A stretch of 64,000 nucleotides of DNA from Oceanobacillus halophilus (GCF_003628505.1 NZ_RBZP01000002.1:186001-250000); one strand, 5' to 3'; numbered from the stretch's first letter, positions 29,317-38,145 are shown. Made by a program: numbers and translations. The notes: generated from the letters alone by a model not told the origin.

Positions 29317-29390
29317 CGGGTAGATACAGTAAATATCGCTTCTATTAGTAAAACTGTCTTTTCGTAATTAATGGAATACTGATAAATGAG

Positions 29391-29920
29391 GTGGGCGCCC
29401 ATAAATCTCGGCGAACGCCTATAAATCTCGGCAAACGCCCATAAATCTCGGAGAACGCCTATAAATCTCAGCGAACGCCTATAAATCTCGCGAACGCCTA
29501 TAAATCTCAGCGAACGCCCATAAATCTCAGCGAACGCCTGTAAATCTCGGTGAACGCCTATAAATCTCGACGAACGCCTATAAATCTCGACGAACGCCTA
29601 TAAATATCGACGAACGCCTATAAATATCGACGAACGCCTATAAATCTCGACGAACGCCTATAAATCTCGACGAACGCCTATAAATCTCGACGAACGCCTA
29701 TAAATATCGGAGAACGCCTATAAATATCGGAGAACGCCCATAAATATCGGTGAACGCCTATAAATCTCGGTGAACGCCTATAAATCTCGGCGGACGCCCA
29801 TAAATCTCGACGAACGCCTATAAATCTCAGCGAACGCCTATAAATCTCAGCGAACGCCTATAAATCTCAGCGAACGCCTATAATTCAAAGACGAACGCCT
29901 ATAATTCAAGACAAGCGCTC
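29391..29920. repeat. tandem array of ~20-bp repeats, about 26 units
   Basis: Units of the form ATAAATCTCGRCGAACGCCT repeat almost without break, with variants in the four bases after CTC and T/C at the end. One unit is 19 bp, and the last two are degenerate (ATAATTCAAAG). On the minus strand the core reads TTTATAGGCGTTCG, which matches the core of the array at 36561. It occupies the gap between two convergent genes. No spacers, so it is not CRISPR. Confidence 0.93.
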
Positions 29921-29953
29921 ATTCTGTTTAAAATTATGGTAATAAAGACAACC

Positions 29954-30847
29954 TTAAATAATATTTAACAAAATCGTTACAGTAAGAATACTAGAAACAG
30001 TTGCTATAAACGTAATGCTTGATACTAATTCTGGTTCTGTGTCAAATTCGATTGCATACATCGTAGTCGTTGCCGCGGTCGGCATTGCAGAAATGATAAT
30101 AAGCACTGCTCCTATCAATGGATCCACATTTAGAAAATGGACAAAAGCAAACGCAAATAAAGGCGCAGCAATCATTTTCAACGTAACTGCCGACGTTATC
30201 ACTTGCCAATTCAACTTAATCCCTGTGATTGAGCCCAATTGCATCCCAAGCATAATCATCATAACAGGAATCGCCGCATCCCCTACCATAGCAATCGTAG
30301 AATGAATAGATTCAGAAATTCCTATATTTAAATATTGAAAGATAAAAGCAAGAATCATTGCATACGTCGTTGGCATTTTTAATACATTTTGAACAGCTCT
30401 CTTCATTCCACTAGAACTGCGAGAAGCATAATAAATACCAAAAAAGTTATTTTGTAACCCCTGCACAACCATAATAAATACAGCATAAGGTAATGCGGCA
30501 GGACCTAGACTAAAGATAACAACGGGAAGGCCATAATTCCCCGAATTCATAAAACCGGTCGCCAAAATTGATGCACTCTCTATATTTTGAGACCATTTAA
30601 AAATTCTTGCCAGTAGTTTATTTAAAAATACCATCAAGAAAAACAACACAAACATATACACAATAATAATGACATATCCACTATTAAATTCTGCATCGTA
30701 TAAAGATGTAAAAACTAACGCTGGTGACAATATATAAAGACATACAGCAGAAACTGATTTCACATCTAACACTCGTATTCTTTGAAGAACAAAACCTGAA
30801 ACAAAGACAAGCATTATTGGTAAGATAACATTTAAAAACAAACTCAT
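29954..30847 (-). CDS. AEC-family transporter (auxin efflux carrier/malate permease type)
   Basis: 297 residues with about ten hydrophobic segments in two halves separated near residue 150. Family traits are the N-terminal ILPIMLVFVSGFVLQR, GFMNSGNYGLPVVIFSLG in helix 4, and VMMIMLGMQLGSI at the start of the second half. Family members carry organic acids such as malate; the substrate here is unknown. Start ATG after GGAGATGG. Confidence 0.82.
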   Translation of the reverse strand: MSLFLNVILPIMLVFVSGFVLQRIRVLDVKSVSAVCLYILSPALVFTSLYDAEFNSGYVIIIVYMFVLFFLMVFLNKLLARIFKWSQNIESASILATGFMNSGNYGLPVVIFSLGPAALPYAVFIMVVQGLQNNFFGIYYASRSSSGMKRAVQNVLKMPTTYAMILAFIFQYLNIGISESIHSTIAMVGDAAIPVMMIMLGMQLGSITGIKLNWQVITSAVTLKMIAAPLFAFAFVHFLNVDPLIGAVLIIISAMPTAATTTMYAIEFDTEPELVSSITFIATVSSILTVTILLNII

Positions 30848-31135
30848 TATTCCATCTCCATATTACTACATCAGTTATAAAACTATTAATTAGTTTATCA
30901 TATATACTAGTTTTTGAAGAGAGAAATTGCTCTCTCGAACCAAACATACCTTTACCATTTGACAAACCTTTCGAAATAAGATATAGTTATAAAGTTATAA
31001 TCAAAGTAACAACTAAGTGTTTCTGGCATTCTACAGTGTTTTTGTTGATGCTTATTCACACTGGCGCGTCTAAGGGGACGCAAGGACGTAAGAGTAGGTA
31101 GGGCTTACGTTGCTTAAGTTAGAGAACAACATTGA

Positions 31136-31270
31136 AAGACGTAAGCGACCGCATAGCGACGTATGAACTGGACTGAGCCGCAGGAGATAAAGGAAACACG
31201 ATGAACGAAGTGAATCGATGTTGACTTATCGTACGGAGGTTGCACTAGTCGCTGGGAGCTGAAGTTGGAC
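31136..31270. repeat. inverted-ended repeat element, copy 1 (shorter)
   Basis: Shares with 34422-34618 the run AGGAAACACGATGA, then TGTTGACTTATCGTACGGAGG and ACTAGTCGCTGGG. The left end (TAAGCGACCGCATAGCGACGTAT) parallels the other copy. About 100 bases of possibly related sequence (GGCGCGTCTAAGGGGACGC...) precede it. Together they fill the gap between the AEC gene and cvfB (30848-31474), where nothing else but a hairpin at 31374 is seen. Confidence 0.68.
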
Positions 31271-31373
31271 AGGTGGAACTTGTACCGCGGTTAAGAGAAA
31301 TAGTGATGCTTAAATTTCCCACCCGAAAAAAAATCGGGGATTAAAAAAATATAAACTTATGTGTTACTTTTTA

Positions 31374-31413
31374 ATGAAAGGGGTACTCTTTTTAATAGGG
31401 TATCCCTTTTCCA
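31374..31413. other. hairpin upstream of cvfB
   Basis: GAAAGGGGTACTC and GGGTATCCCTTTTC form an imperfect stem around TTTTTAATA, followed by a short T run. It lies 60 bases before the cvfB start; it may be a terminator or attenuator, but no upstream plus-strand gene is present to end. Confidence 0.4.
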
Positions 31414-31474
31414 ATACATATTATAAGCAACAATCTTATAAAAAAAAGCCTAATTAAAAGAAAGAAGGTTACTT

Positions 31475-32332
31475 ATGAATACATTAAAGATTGGTACTAT
31501 CCAAACCATGATGGTACTTCGAAAAATCGAAACAGGATATGTTTTAGAAAAAGACGGAGAACAAGCTCTCCTCCATCTCAATGAAACAGATAAGGAACAT
31601 GAAGAAGGACAAGAAATCAGTGTATTTTTATATACAGATAAAAAAGGAAATACAACGGCAACTACTACATTGCCACAAATCCAAGTGGATGCTTATGATT
31701 GGGCTGAAGTAGTTGAAGTGATTCCTAAATTAGGTGCATTTGTAAATATTGGCATCGCCAAAGACTTTCTTGTATCCAACGATGATTTGCCTTTGTATCA
31801 AAAAGTATGGCCAAAACCAGGTGACAAATTATATGTTACGTTAGGGTTCGATCAAAAGGGGCGATTACTTGCCATACCCGCTACGGAAGGGGTCTTGTAC
31901 CGTGAATTTGAAACAGTACAAGAAGATAATTTGCTAAACAAACCTGTAAATGGAAGAGTTTATCATACAAGTAGAGAAGGTTCCGCAATTATTACAGAAG
32001 AAAATTTCCGAGGATTCATCCATCATACAGAACGGAAAGAGGAGCCTCGTCTTGGGGAGCTCGTTAACGGCCGCATTATTGAAGTAAAGGGTGATGGTAC
32101 TGTTAATGTCTCATTAAGACCACTCAAACAACATGGAATGATTGATGATGCTGAAGTAATTCTTGAGCAATTAAAAGAAAATGAGGGTGTTATTCCTTTT
32201 AGTGATAAAAGTGATCCAGAAGATATTCGTGGAACATTCAATATTAGTAAAGCAGCATTTAAACGTGCACTTGGTAAATTATTGAAAGAAGAAAAAATTG
32301 AACAACGTGATGGTAAGACTTATTTAAAATGA
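31475..32332 (+). CDS. cvfB: CvfB (YitL) S1-type RNA-binding protein
   Basis: 285 residues: three S1-like OB folds (about 1-65, 70-135, 145-215) and a C-terminal winged-helix part (GTFNISKAAFKRALGKLLKEEKIEQRDG). Typical stretches are LHLNETDKE, AFVNIGIAKDFLVSNDDLP and RGFIHHTER. CvfB of Staphylococcus binds RNA and affects virulence gene expression; in bacilli the role is not known in detail. Ribosome site AGAAGG. A terminator follows directly. Confidence 0.9.
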   Translation: MNTLKIGTIQTMMVLRKIETGYVLEKDGEQALLHLNETDKEHEEGQEISVFLYTDKKGNTTATTTLPQIQVDAYDWAEVVEVIPKLGAFVNIGIAKDFLVSNDDLPLYQKVWPKPGDKLYVTLGFDQKGRLLAIPATEGVLYREFETVQEDNLLNKPVNGRVYHTSREGSAIITEENFRGFIHHTERKEEPRLGELVNGRIIEVKGDGTVNVSLRPLKQHGMIDDAEVILEQLKENEGVIPFSDKSDPEDIRGTFNISKAAFKRALGKLLKEEKIEQRDGKTYLK

Positions 32333-32339
32333 TAATTTA

Positions 32340-32379
32340 CGCCTAATCCTTAGAATATCTAAGAATTAGGCATTTTTTA
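32340..32379. terminator. terminator between cvfB and rpiR
   Basis: GCCTAATCCTTAG pairs with CTAAGAATTAGGC around AATAT, then ATTTTTTAT. It lies between convergent genes and overlaps the stop codon of the regulator. Confidence 0.9.
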
Positions 32380-33231
32380 TATTCGTTTGGAAGAAATCGC
32401 CTTTCTTACCTTTCCCAGTGCGATCTTCCCAGCTTCTTTTCGAGCAAATAACACATTTACGTAGATGGCATCCACAATACTCAATTGAGCAATTCGTGAA
32501 GCAAGTGCTTCTGAACGATACTCGGTTTCTTCAGAAAATGTAGGTAAAATAACCTGTACCTGTTCGCTTAATGTAGTCTTTGCAAAATTGGTTATCGCAA
32601 TCGCCTTCACATTATTTTTCTTAAGAATTTCTAAAATATCTAATACATCTCTTGTCGTACCAGAATGCGAAATAAGAATCGCAACATCCTCCTCTTTTAA
32701 TTGGGAAGCAGACATAGTTTGCATATGTGTATCTGATTGAGTATAGACAGATAATCCAGTACGAATCAGTTTATGATATGCGTCATGAGCAATAACATTA
32801 GAACCCCCACAGCCGAAAATTTCTATTTTTCTTGCTGATAATAGTAAATCTACCGCTTCTTTCATTGCTTCAGCAGGAAGAATTTTTAGCGTGTCTTCCA
32901 ATGTTTTCATGTTCGAATGAAAAATTTTTTCTGTAATGGTAGCCTCACTATCTGTTTCCAGAATTGTCTCGTGAATATCTTTAATTGGTTCTACTAATTC
33001 TGCTGCTAAGGCAATTTTCATCGCTTGATACCCTTTAAAACCAATTCTTTTACAAAAGCGAAAAACAGTTGAAACAGCTATTCCTATTTCATCTGCCACT
33101 TCATTAATTGTTCCATTCACAATACGGTGAGGATCATCCAAGATATAATCGGCAATTTTTTGTTCTGTTTCGTTAAATGTATTATAGAAAGATCGAATTC
33201 GAATGAGACAATGTTTTTTCTCTTCTGACAT
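32377..33231 (-). CDS. RpiR/MurR-family transcriptional regulator
   Basis: 284 residues. The N-terminal RpiR helix-turn-helix (about 10-80: EQKIADYILDDP, INEVADEIGIAVSTVFRFCKRIGFKGYQAMK) is followed by a SIS sugar-phosphate-binding domain (about 125-260: IEIFGCGGSNVIAHDAYHKL, AILISHSGTTRDVLDILEILKKNN). Such proteins sense phosphorylated sugars. It is divergent from the 6-phosphogluconate dehydrogenase gene, 256 bases apart, so 6-phosphogluconate or another pentose-pathway intermediate is a reasonable effector guess. AAGGAGG precedes the ATG. Confidence 0.9.
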   Translation of the reverse strand: MSEEKKHCLIRIRSFYNTFNETEQKIADYILDDPHRIVNGTINEVADEIGIAVSTVFRFCKRIGFKGYQAMKIALAAELVEPIKDIHETILETDSEATITEKIFHSNMKTLEDTLKILPAEAMKEAVDLLLSARKIEIFGCGGSNVIAHDAYHKLIRTGLSVYTQSDTHMQTMSASQLKEEDVAILISHSGTTRDVLDILEILKKNNVKAIAITNFAKTTLSEQVQVILPTFSEETEYRSEALASRIAQLSIVDAIYVNVLFARKEAGKIALGKVRKAISSKRI

Positions 33232-33487
33232 AGTAGACTACCTCCTTAGATTACTTGGCTGTCATTAGGCTTTTTCTGCGCAAACAATTGTTGCCTCACT
33301 TACTGATGAAAAAGTCGCAGAATACATTAATTTCTATCTTAATATAAATAACGAGAAAAAGAAATATATTTCTTAAACACTTTAAAATAAAAAAATATTT
33401 TTCTTATAAACAGTTGTATTCGAAAATATTTTCATGTATTATTTATGTATAGAAATGCAAAATACTTGTCCATTGGAGGATACAACG

Positions 33488-34384
33488 ATGAAACTAGCAA
33501 TGATAGGTTTAGGAAAAATGGGATTAAATTTAACTTACAATTTAATAGATAGTGGTCATCAAGTGGTTGCATTTGACCTTTCAGAAATATCAATGAAGCA
33601 AGCCGAGCAATATGGGGCAACTACTACTGAGTCTATTTCCAACCTTGTTCAACAGCTAGAAGCACCACGCGTGATATGGATGATGGTTCCTGCAGGCAAT
33701 CCGACAGAAAAGCTGGTTGCCGATTTAAGTGAAATCATCGCCCCTGGCGACATTTTAATAGATGGCGGTAATTCAAACTATAAAGAATCCATCCAACGCT
33801 CTCAACAACTAGAAGCAAAAGGAATTCATTATTTAGATGTAGGAACAAGTGGCGGCATGGAAGGAGCCAGAGATGGCGCATGTACGATGATAGGTGGAAA
33901 TGAGAAAGCATTCCAGCATGTCGAAAAACTTTTCGCGGATATCTGTGTAGAAAACGGGTATCTTTATACTGGTAAATCTGGCAGTGGCCACTTCCTAAAA
34001 ATGGTACATAATGGAATCGAATATGGAATGATGCAAGCAATTGGCGAAGGATTTGACATATTAGAAAAAAGTGAATTTGATTATGATTATGAAAAAGTAG
34101 CTAAACTATGGAATAACGGTTCTGTCATTCGTTCATGGTTGATGGAACTAATGGAAGAAGCATTTAAACAAGATGGACACTTAGATGACATTAAAGGTAT
34201 TGTCCATTCTTCTGGTGAAGGAAAGTGGACTGTTGAAACAGCGCTAGACTTACAAGTCGCAGCACCAGTAATTGCCATGTCATTAATGATGAGAAACCGT
34301 TCATTAGAAACAGATACATTTACTGGGAAAGTCGTTGCAGCTTTGAGAAATCAATTTGGTGGACATGCAGTTTCAAAAAGTTAA
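33488..34384 (+). CDS. gnd: 6-phosphogluconate dehydrogenase, short (YqeC/Gnd) type
   Basis: 298 residues, the short form of the enzyme (YqeC-type, often NAD-dependent) rather than the ~470-residue form. The N-terminal Rossmann motif is MIGLGKMGLNLTYNL. The substrate site has DGGNSNYKES and VGTSGGMEGARDGACTMIGG, and KMVHNGIEYGMMQAIGEGF holds the catalytic Lys. It oxidises and decarboxylates 6-phosphogluconate to ribulose 5-phosphate. Start ATG 33488 after TTGGAGG; an upstream in-frame ATG at 33434 lacks a site. Divergent from its probable regulator of the RpiR family. Confidence 0.92.
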   Translation: MKLAMIGLGKMGLNLTYNLIDSGHQVVAFDLSEISMKQAEQYGATTTESISNLVQQLEAPRVIWMMVPAGNPTEKLVADLSEIIAPGDILIDGGNSNYKESIQRSQQLEAKGIHYLDVGTSGGMEGARDGACTMIGGNEKAFQHVEKLFADICVENGYLYTGKSGSGHFLKMVHNGIEYGMMQAIGEGFDILEKSEFDYDYEKVAKLWNNGSVIRSWLMELMEEAFKQDGHLDDIKGIVHSSGEGKWTVETALDLQVAAPVIAMSLMMRNRSLETDTFTGKVVAALRNQFGGHAVSKS

Positions 34385-34421
34385 AGAATCCTTACCTTTA
34401 AAGTATTTCTCCATAAACAAA

Positions 34422-34618
34422 AGCACAAGCGCCCGTTTAGCGACGTATAGAATGCGCCTGGCCATGCCAGGTGGTTCGATGTTTCCACGCAAAGTGGCGA
34501 GTTTAATCGAACATTCCCCACAAGAGATATAGGAAACACGATGAGCGTATGCGAATCAATGTTGACTTATCGTACGGAGGTGAAGGAAATTTACTAGTCG
34601 CTGGGCGCTGGAGCTGGA
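34422..34618. repeat. inverted-ended repeat element, copy 2
   Basis: 197 bp. The left end AGCACAAGCGCCCGTTTAGCGAC is an imperfect inverted repeat of the right end GTCGCTGGGCGCTGGAGCT. Internal hairpins include GGCCATGCCAGG and GTTCGATG...AATCGAAC. It shares about 100 bp with the copy at 31136 and extends it by a ~55-bp segment. It fills most of the gap after gnd. Confidence 0.72.
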
Positions 34619-34675
34619 GTGGCCATTCATGCATGTTATCCACATCTTGCCTATTTTTATAATTTCCTAAAAGAT

Positions 34676-34704
34676 TAAAAAAAGAGCGATCTCTCGCTCT
34701 TTTC
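34676..34704. terminator. terminator of the small membrane protein gene
   Basis: AAAGAGCGA and TCGCTCTTT form a tight stem around TCTC; A-rich sequence on the left gives a U tract on the minus strand, and TCTTCC follows on the plus strand. Confidence 0.85.
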
Positions 34705-34710
34705 TTCCTT

Positions 34711-35001
34711 TTATGCATTTGCATTTTGATACGCATCGAATATGGATGTAAATATAAATCCTATAGCTGCTGAGAATAGACATGCTATGCCCCATCCACC
34801 AACTGGTGCCCCCATCAATTCATTATCTGCAAACCCTGATGTGAACACGAATGCAAAACCTACAATTGCTAATAAAAATGCTGGTATATACGCCGTGTAT
34901 TTCTCTTTAGGTGTTGCTTTAACTAAAAGCAAACTTAATACAAATGCTACAAAAGCCAAAATACCACCAATTGTTAAGACTGATTGAATCATCCAACTCA
35001 C
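34711..35001 (-). CDS. small membrane protein of unknown function
   Basis: 96 residues with three hydrophobic segments: about 5-27 (VLTIGGILAFVAFVLSLLLV), 36-54 (YIPAFLLAIVGFAFVFTSG) and 69-86 (GWGIACLFSAAIGFIFTSIF). I do not recognise the family. GGGGTGA precedes the ATG, a terminator follows, and the composition is that of a real membrane protein. It may be co-transcribed with the DUF2164 gene 83 bases upstream. Confidence 0.72.
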   Translation of the reverse strand: MSWMIQSVLTIGGILAFVAFVLSLLLVKATPKEKYTAYIPAFLLAIVGFAFVFTSGFADNELMGAPVGGWGIACLFSAAIGFIFTSIFDAYQNANA

Positions 35002-35084
35002 CCCATATATTTTCTTATGTAAATACTATTATAACTATATTTAAGTTTACAATCCAACGTCAACAAAGTCAATCGCACTGTACC

Positions 35085-35312
35085 TTATTTTTCAATTTCG
35101 AACAAATCATCCAGTTTCTTCGTTACATAGGCATGACTATCCTGTACCCCAAGGTTATAAAAGACTGGAGCAATTTCTTCCATAATGAAATCCAAAAATA
35201 GCATCGCTTTTAAATCCCCAATATTTTCATCCATTTCTTTTTCAAAGTATGCTTGGATACTTTCAACCAGCTCTTCTTTCTTATCCTTCTCTAATTTAAA
35301 TTTCGATTTCAC
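35085..35312 (-). CDS. DUF2164 family protein
   Basis: 75 residues, highly charged and mostly helical (KLEKDKKEELVESIQAYFEKEMDENIGDLKAMLFLDFIMEE in outline), matching the length and pattern of DUF2164. Function unknown. It starts at GTG, eight bases after GGGAGG. Confidence 0.82.
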   Translation of the reverse strand: MKSKFKLEKDKKEELVESIQAYFEKEMDENIGDLKAMLFLDFIMEEIAPVFYNLGVQDSHAYVTKKLDDLFEIEK

Positions 35313-35448
35313 TGAACTCGCCTCCCTACATACTATCAGCGTATATTAGATATTCGTTTAAAACAACTCAGGTATCTAAAATTTTTTTGTACCAATATTA
35401 GTAGACTCTCTATCATTTTATGAGTGCCTGCTTTTACTTTTCAATGGG

Positions 35449-35510
35449 CTATTCTGAATTAAAGATATTTACAGTCTATGTAAAATGTAAAGTAAAGTCA
35501 TGTTAAAAGA
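35449..35510. repeat. right-end relic of the MITE-like element
   Basis: CTATTCTGAATTAAAGATAT, TACAGTCTATGTAAAATGTA and AAGTAAAGTCATGTTAAAAGAG match the right ends of the copies at 21258, 52116 and 55503. The left part is missing; GACTCTCTATC at about 35403 may be a decayed left end. Apart from this, the gap 35313-35623 contains only the start region of the HAD gene. Confidence 0.7.
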
Positions 35511-35623
35511 GCTTTTCAATAACTTCACTTATCTTTTACACAAGTAACAGCACAAGATACTATAACCACGTATTCTTTTATGCTAAACTATCGGTAAATC
35601 AAATAATTAAAAGGGAGTTCAAC

Positions 35624-36409
35624 ATGACATATAAGGCAGTTTTCTTAGACATTGATGGAACAATTTTAAGACCTGATCATACCTATTCAAATAAAACAAA
35701 AGATGCAATCATCCAGCTTCAAGAACAAGATATAGAGGTATTCCTTGCAACAGGCAGACCTATTCATGAAATCAAAGAACTTGCACAAGAATTAAATATT
35801 GATTCCTTTATCGGATATAACGGCGCACATGCTATCTACAATAATGAAACGATTGTTGATGAGCCAATGCATAAGGATCATGTAAATCAATTTGTAAATA
35901 TTTCAATGGAACAAAATCATGAAATTGTTATGTATACGAACAGAAAGAATTACTTTACAAATCCAGATAGTCCGACATCACAGCATTTTAAAGAAGCGTT
36001 TCAAATGAATAAAAATGAAAAGTATACATCAGAAATTGCAAACCAAATCCTGGGAATGACTGTAATGACACCAGATCCTACACAGAATTCGCTTTACCAG
36101 CTTGATGAAAATATCAGACTTTCTCAGGTAAACATAAATGGTTTAAAACATGCCTATGACGTTATTCGCAACAATGTAAACAAAGGGGAAGCAATTAAAA
36201 AATCCCTTCAACGTTTGAATATACCGATAGAACAAGCAATTGCTTTTGGTGATGGCATGAATGATAAAGAAATGCTCCAAGCGGTTGGGGAAGGTTTTGC
36301 AATGGGAAATGCGAATCCCGACTTATTTCAATATGCAAAGCATCGTACAACTACGGTAAGTGAAGATGGAATTTTTTATGGGTTAGAAAAGTTGGGATTA
36401 TTAAAATAA
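35624..36409 (+). CDS. Cof-type HAD-IIB family phosphatase
   Basis: 261 residues. HAD motif I is FLDIDGTIL near the N-terminus, motif II follows as FLATGRP, motif III is the K in NKGEAIKKSL and motif IV is GDGMNDKEML. A C2-type cap lies between (about 85-185). These enzymes dephosphorylate sugar phosphates, FMN or PLP; the substrate cannot be read from the sequence. Ribosome site AAAGGGAG. Ends at a terminator. Confidence 0.9.
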   Translation: MTYKAVFLDIDGTILRPDHTYSNKTKDAIIQLQEQDIEVFLATGRPIHEIKELAQELNIDSFIGYNGAHAIYNNETIVDEPMHKDHVNQFVNISMEQNHEIVMYTNRKNYFTNPDSPTSQHFKEAFQMNKNEKYTSEIANQILGMTVMTPDPTQNSLYQLDENIRLSQVNINGLKHAYDVIRNNVNKGEAIKKSLQRLNIPIEQAIAFGDGMNDKEMLQAVGEGFAMGNANPDLFQYAKHRTTTVSEDGIFYGLEKLGLLK

Positions 36410-36444
36410 TAGCTCCACCTTAGATATGCAAAAAGTTAAAGTAG

Positions 36445-36487
36445 AAACACACTCGAATTCATAAAGAATTTGCAGTGTGTTTTTATT
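36445..36487 (+). terminator. terminator of the HAD phosphatase gene
   Basis: AAACACACT pairs with AGTGTGTTT around a ~23-base loop that itself contains GAATTC/GAATTT pairing, followed by TTATTT. Confidence 0.75.
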
Positions 36488-36560
36488 TATAAAATACACT
36501 AAGAAAGGGCACTACATTTATAACAAAGGAGTATGGTCTCCTCTGGATTTAAAGGTGTTC

Positions 36561-36960
36561 CTCCATTTTATAGGCGTTCCTTCATTTTTATAGGCGTTCC
36601 TTCATTTTTATAGGCGTTCCTTCGCTTTTATAGGCGTTCCTTCGCTTTTATAGGCGCTCCTTCGCTTTTATAGGCGCTCCTTCATTTTTATAGGCGCTCC
36701 TTCGCTTTTATAGGCGCTCCTTCATTTTTATAGGCGCTCCTTCGCTTTTATAGGCGCTCCTTCATTTTTATAGGCGCTCCTTCGCTTTTATAGGCGCTCC
36801 TTCATTTTTATAGGCGCTCCTTCGCTTTTATAGGCGCTCCTTCATTTTTATAGGCGCTCCTTCGCTTTTATAGGCGCTCCTTCATTTTTATAGGCGCTCC
36901 TTCGCTTTTATAGGCGCTCCTTCATTTTTATAGGCGCTCCTTCGCTTTTATAGGCGCTAT
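36561..36960. repeat. tandem array of 20 exact-length 20-bp repeats
   Basis: Twenty units of 20 bp, TTCGCTTTTATAGGCGCTCC or TTCATTTTTATAGGCGCTCC; the first five have GCGTTCC instead of GCGCTCC. From 36661 on, the two forms alternate strictly, giving seven identical copies of a 40-bp unit, a sign of recent expansion. It lies between the convergent HAD and chromate transporter genes. The core TTATAGGCG(T/C)TC also occurs, on the other strand, in the array at 29391. Confidence 0.95.
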
Positions 36961-37027
36961 CCGGAGTTTATATACTCACTTAGTTTATAACTAATAAAAG
37001 ATAAAGCGAAAAGGACCTACCATATTT

Positions 37028-37555
37028 TCACAAGAAGAAACCACCATACACCAGCGCTCCTGCAATAACAAATGCAGGATGAACTTTCCATCTCTCAATC
37101 AAGAAATAACTCAATAGAATAATAATAGCTGTCTGAATCCATCCTATCCCCAAATACGATTCTTTTATAAAACTCCAAGTTAAGACCCCGAGCAAAATAG
37201 CAATTACCGGCTGTACAAACAGAGTCAAACGCTTTACTTTAGGTGAGTTTTTGTATTTAAGTAAAATATTCCCTAATAAAATCATTAAAATAAGAGACGG
37301 AGCAACAGTTGCAAAAATACCAATCACAGAGCCAAGTACACCACCAACTTCAAAGCCAATATATCCAGCTAATTTGGGAGCAATTGGAGCAGGAAGCGAG
37401 TTTCCTAGTGCCAGCACTTCACTAAACTCTTGCACAGTCATCCACTCATAACGCCTTACTACTTCATTTTCAACAAGGGGTATAGATGCAGGGCCGCCAC
37501 CATAACCTAATATTCCTGGAATAAAAAATGCTAAAAATATTTGCCAATAAATCAT
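37028..37555 (-). CDS. chrA: chromate transporter half-subunit (ChrA family), second gene
   Basis: 175 residues, about five to six membrane segments. The N-terminus has FFIPGILGYGGGPASIPLVENEVV and the next motif is FSEVLALGNSLPAPIAPKLAGYIG, both typical of one ChrA half. It overlaps the preceding chrA-like gene by four bases. Short-chain ChrA proteins act as pairs with opposite topology and export chromate; in organisms without chromate stress the natural substrate may be another oxyanion. Confidence 0.88.
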   Translation of the reverse strand: MIYWQIFLAFFIPGILGYGGGPASIPLVENEVVRRYEWMTVQEFSEVLALGNSLPAPIAPKLAGYIGFEVGGVLGSVIGIFATVAPSLILMILLGNILLKYKNSPKVKRLTLFVQPVIAILLGVLTWSFIKESYLGIGWIQTAIIILLSYFLIERWKVHPAFVIAGALVYGGFFL

Positions 37556-38118
37556 GAGGCATTTCCTTTCTTATCATTTTTAGATTTATCTTTTAATGAC
37601 AGTGCTAAAATTAATAAAAGAGCAATTACAATTCCAGGATGAATATTTAACCATTGCAAAACGATAAATATAAGTAAGAAAGCGATAATTGCTCTTGGCC
37701 AACCAAACCCTTTACCTGCTTTTTTCATGAATTGCCACGTTAGCACAGCCATCATCATCCCAACTACTGGTACAACACCTGCCGTCATCCCCTGTACCCA
37801 ATCAAAATCTTTAAAGGACGATAATGAAGTTAACAGAATAATCATAAGAACAATCATGGGTACGATATTCGCCAATATGGCATTTGCCATTCCCAGAATT
37901 CCTGAAACACGATACCCTATGTATCCTGCCATTTTTGTTGCAATTGGTCCTGGTAATGTGTTCCCTATCGCAAGTACATCTCCAAATTCCTCATCGTCCA
38001 TCCATTTGTATTTCTCCACAACTTCTTTTTGAATCAATGGGATGGAAGCTGGTCCTCCACCGAATCCAAGAATTCCAACCCGGAAAAATGCAATAAAAAT
38101 ATTCCACTGTTTTTTCAT
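37552..38118 (-). CDS. chrA: chromate transporter half-subunit (ChrA family), first gene
   Basis: 188 residues. It repeats the family motifs, FRVGILGFGGGPASIPLIQKEVV and FGDVLAIGNTLPGPIATKMAGYIG, and is clearly a paralogue of its downstream partner. It has a basic C-terminal tail (DKSKNDKKG). No strong ribosome site is visible (AAAGG only). The two genes form a unit after the terminator of the gamma-glutamyltransferase gene. Confidence 0.88.
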   Translation of the reverse strand: MKKQWNIFIAFFRVGILGFGGGPASIPLIQKEVVEKYKWMDDEEFGDVLAIGNTLPGPIATKMAGYIGYRVSGILGMANAILANIVPMIVLMIILLTSLSSFKDFDWVQGMTAGVVPVVGMMMAVLTWQFMKKAGKGFGWPRAIIAFLLIFIVLQWLNIHPGIVIALLLILALSLKDKSKNDKKGNAS

Positions 38119-38145
38119 ATGTCACGAACCTTTTTCTTCAAATTA

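Noticed and set aside
29391-29920. Possible CRISPR array
   Set aside because: The repeats are directly joined with no unique spacers, and no cas gene is in the window; the 36561 array is the same in this respect.
31255-31295. T-box-like motif (AGGTGGAACTTGTACCGCGG)
   Set aside because: The T-box needs GGGTGGNACCGCG as one block plus a specifier stem; here extra bases interrupt it, and the downstream gene cvfB is not an amino-acid gene.
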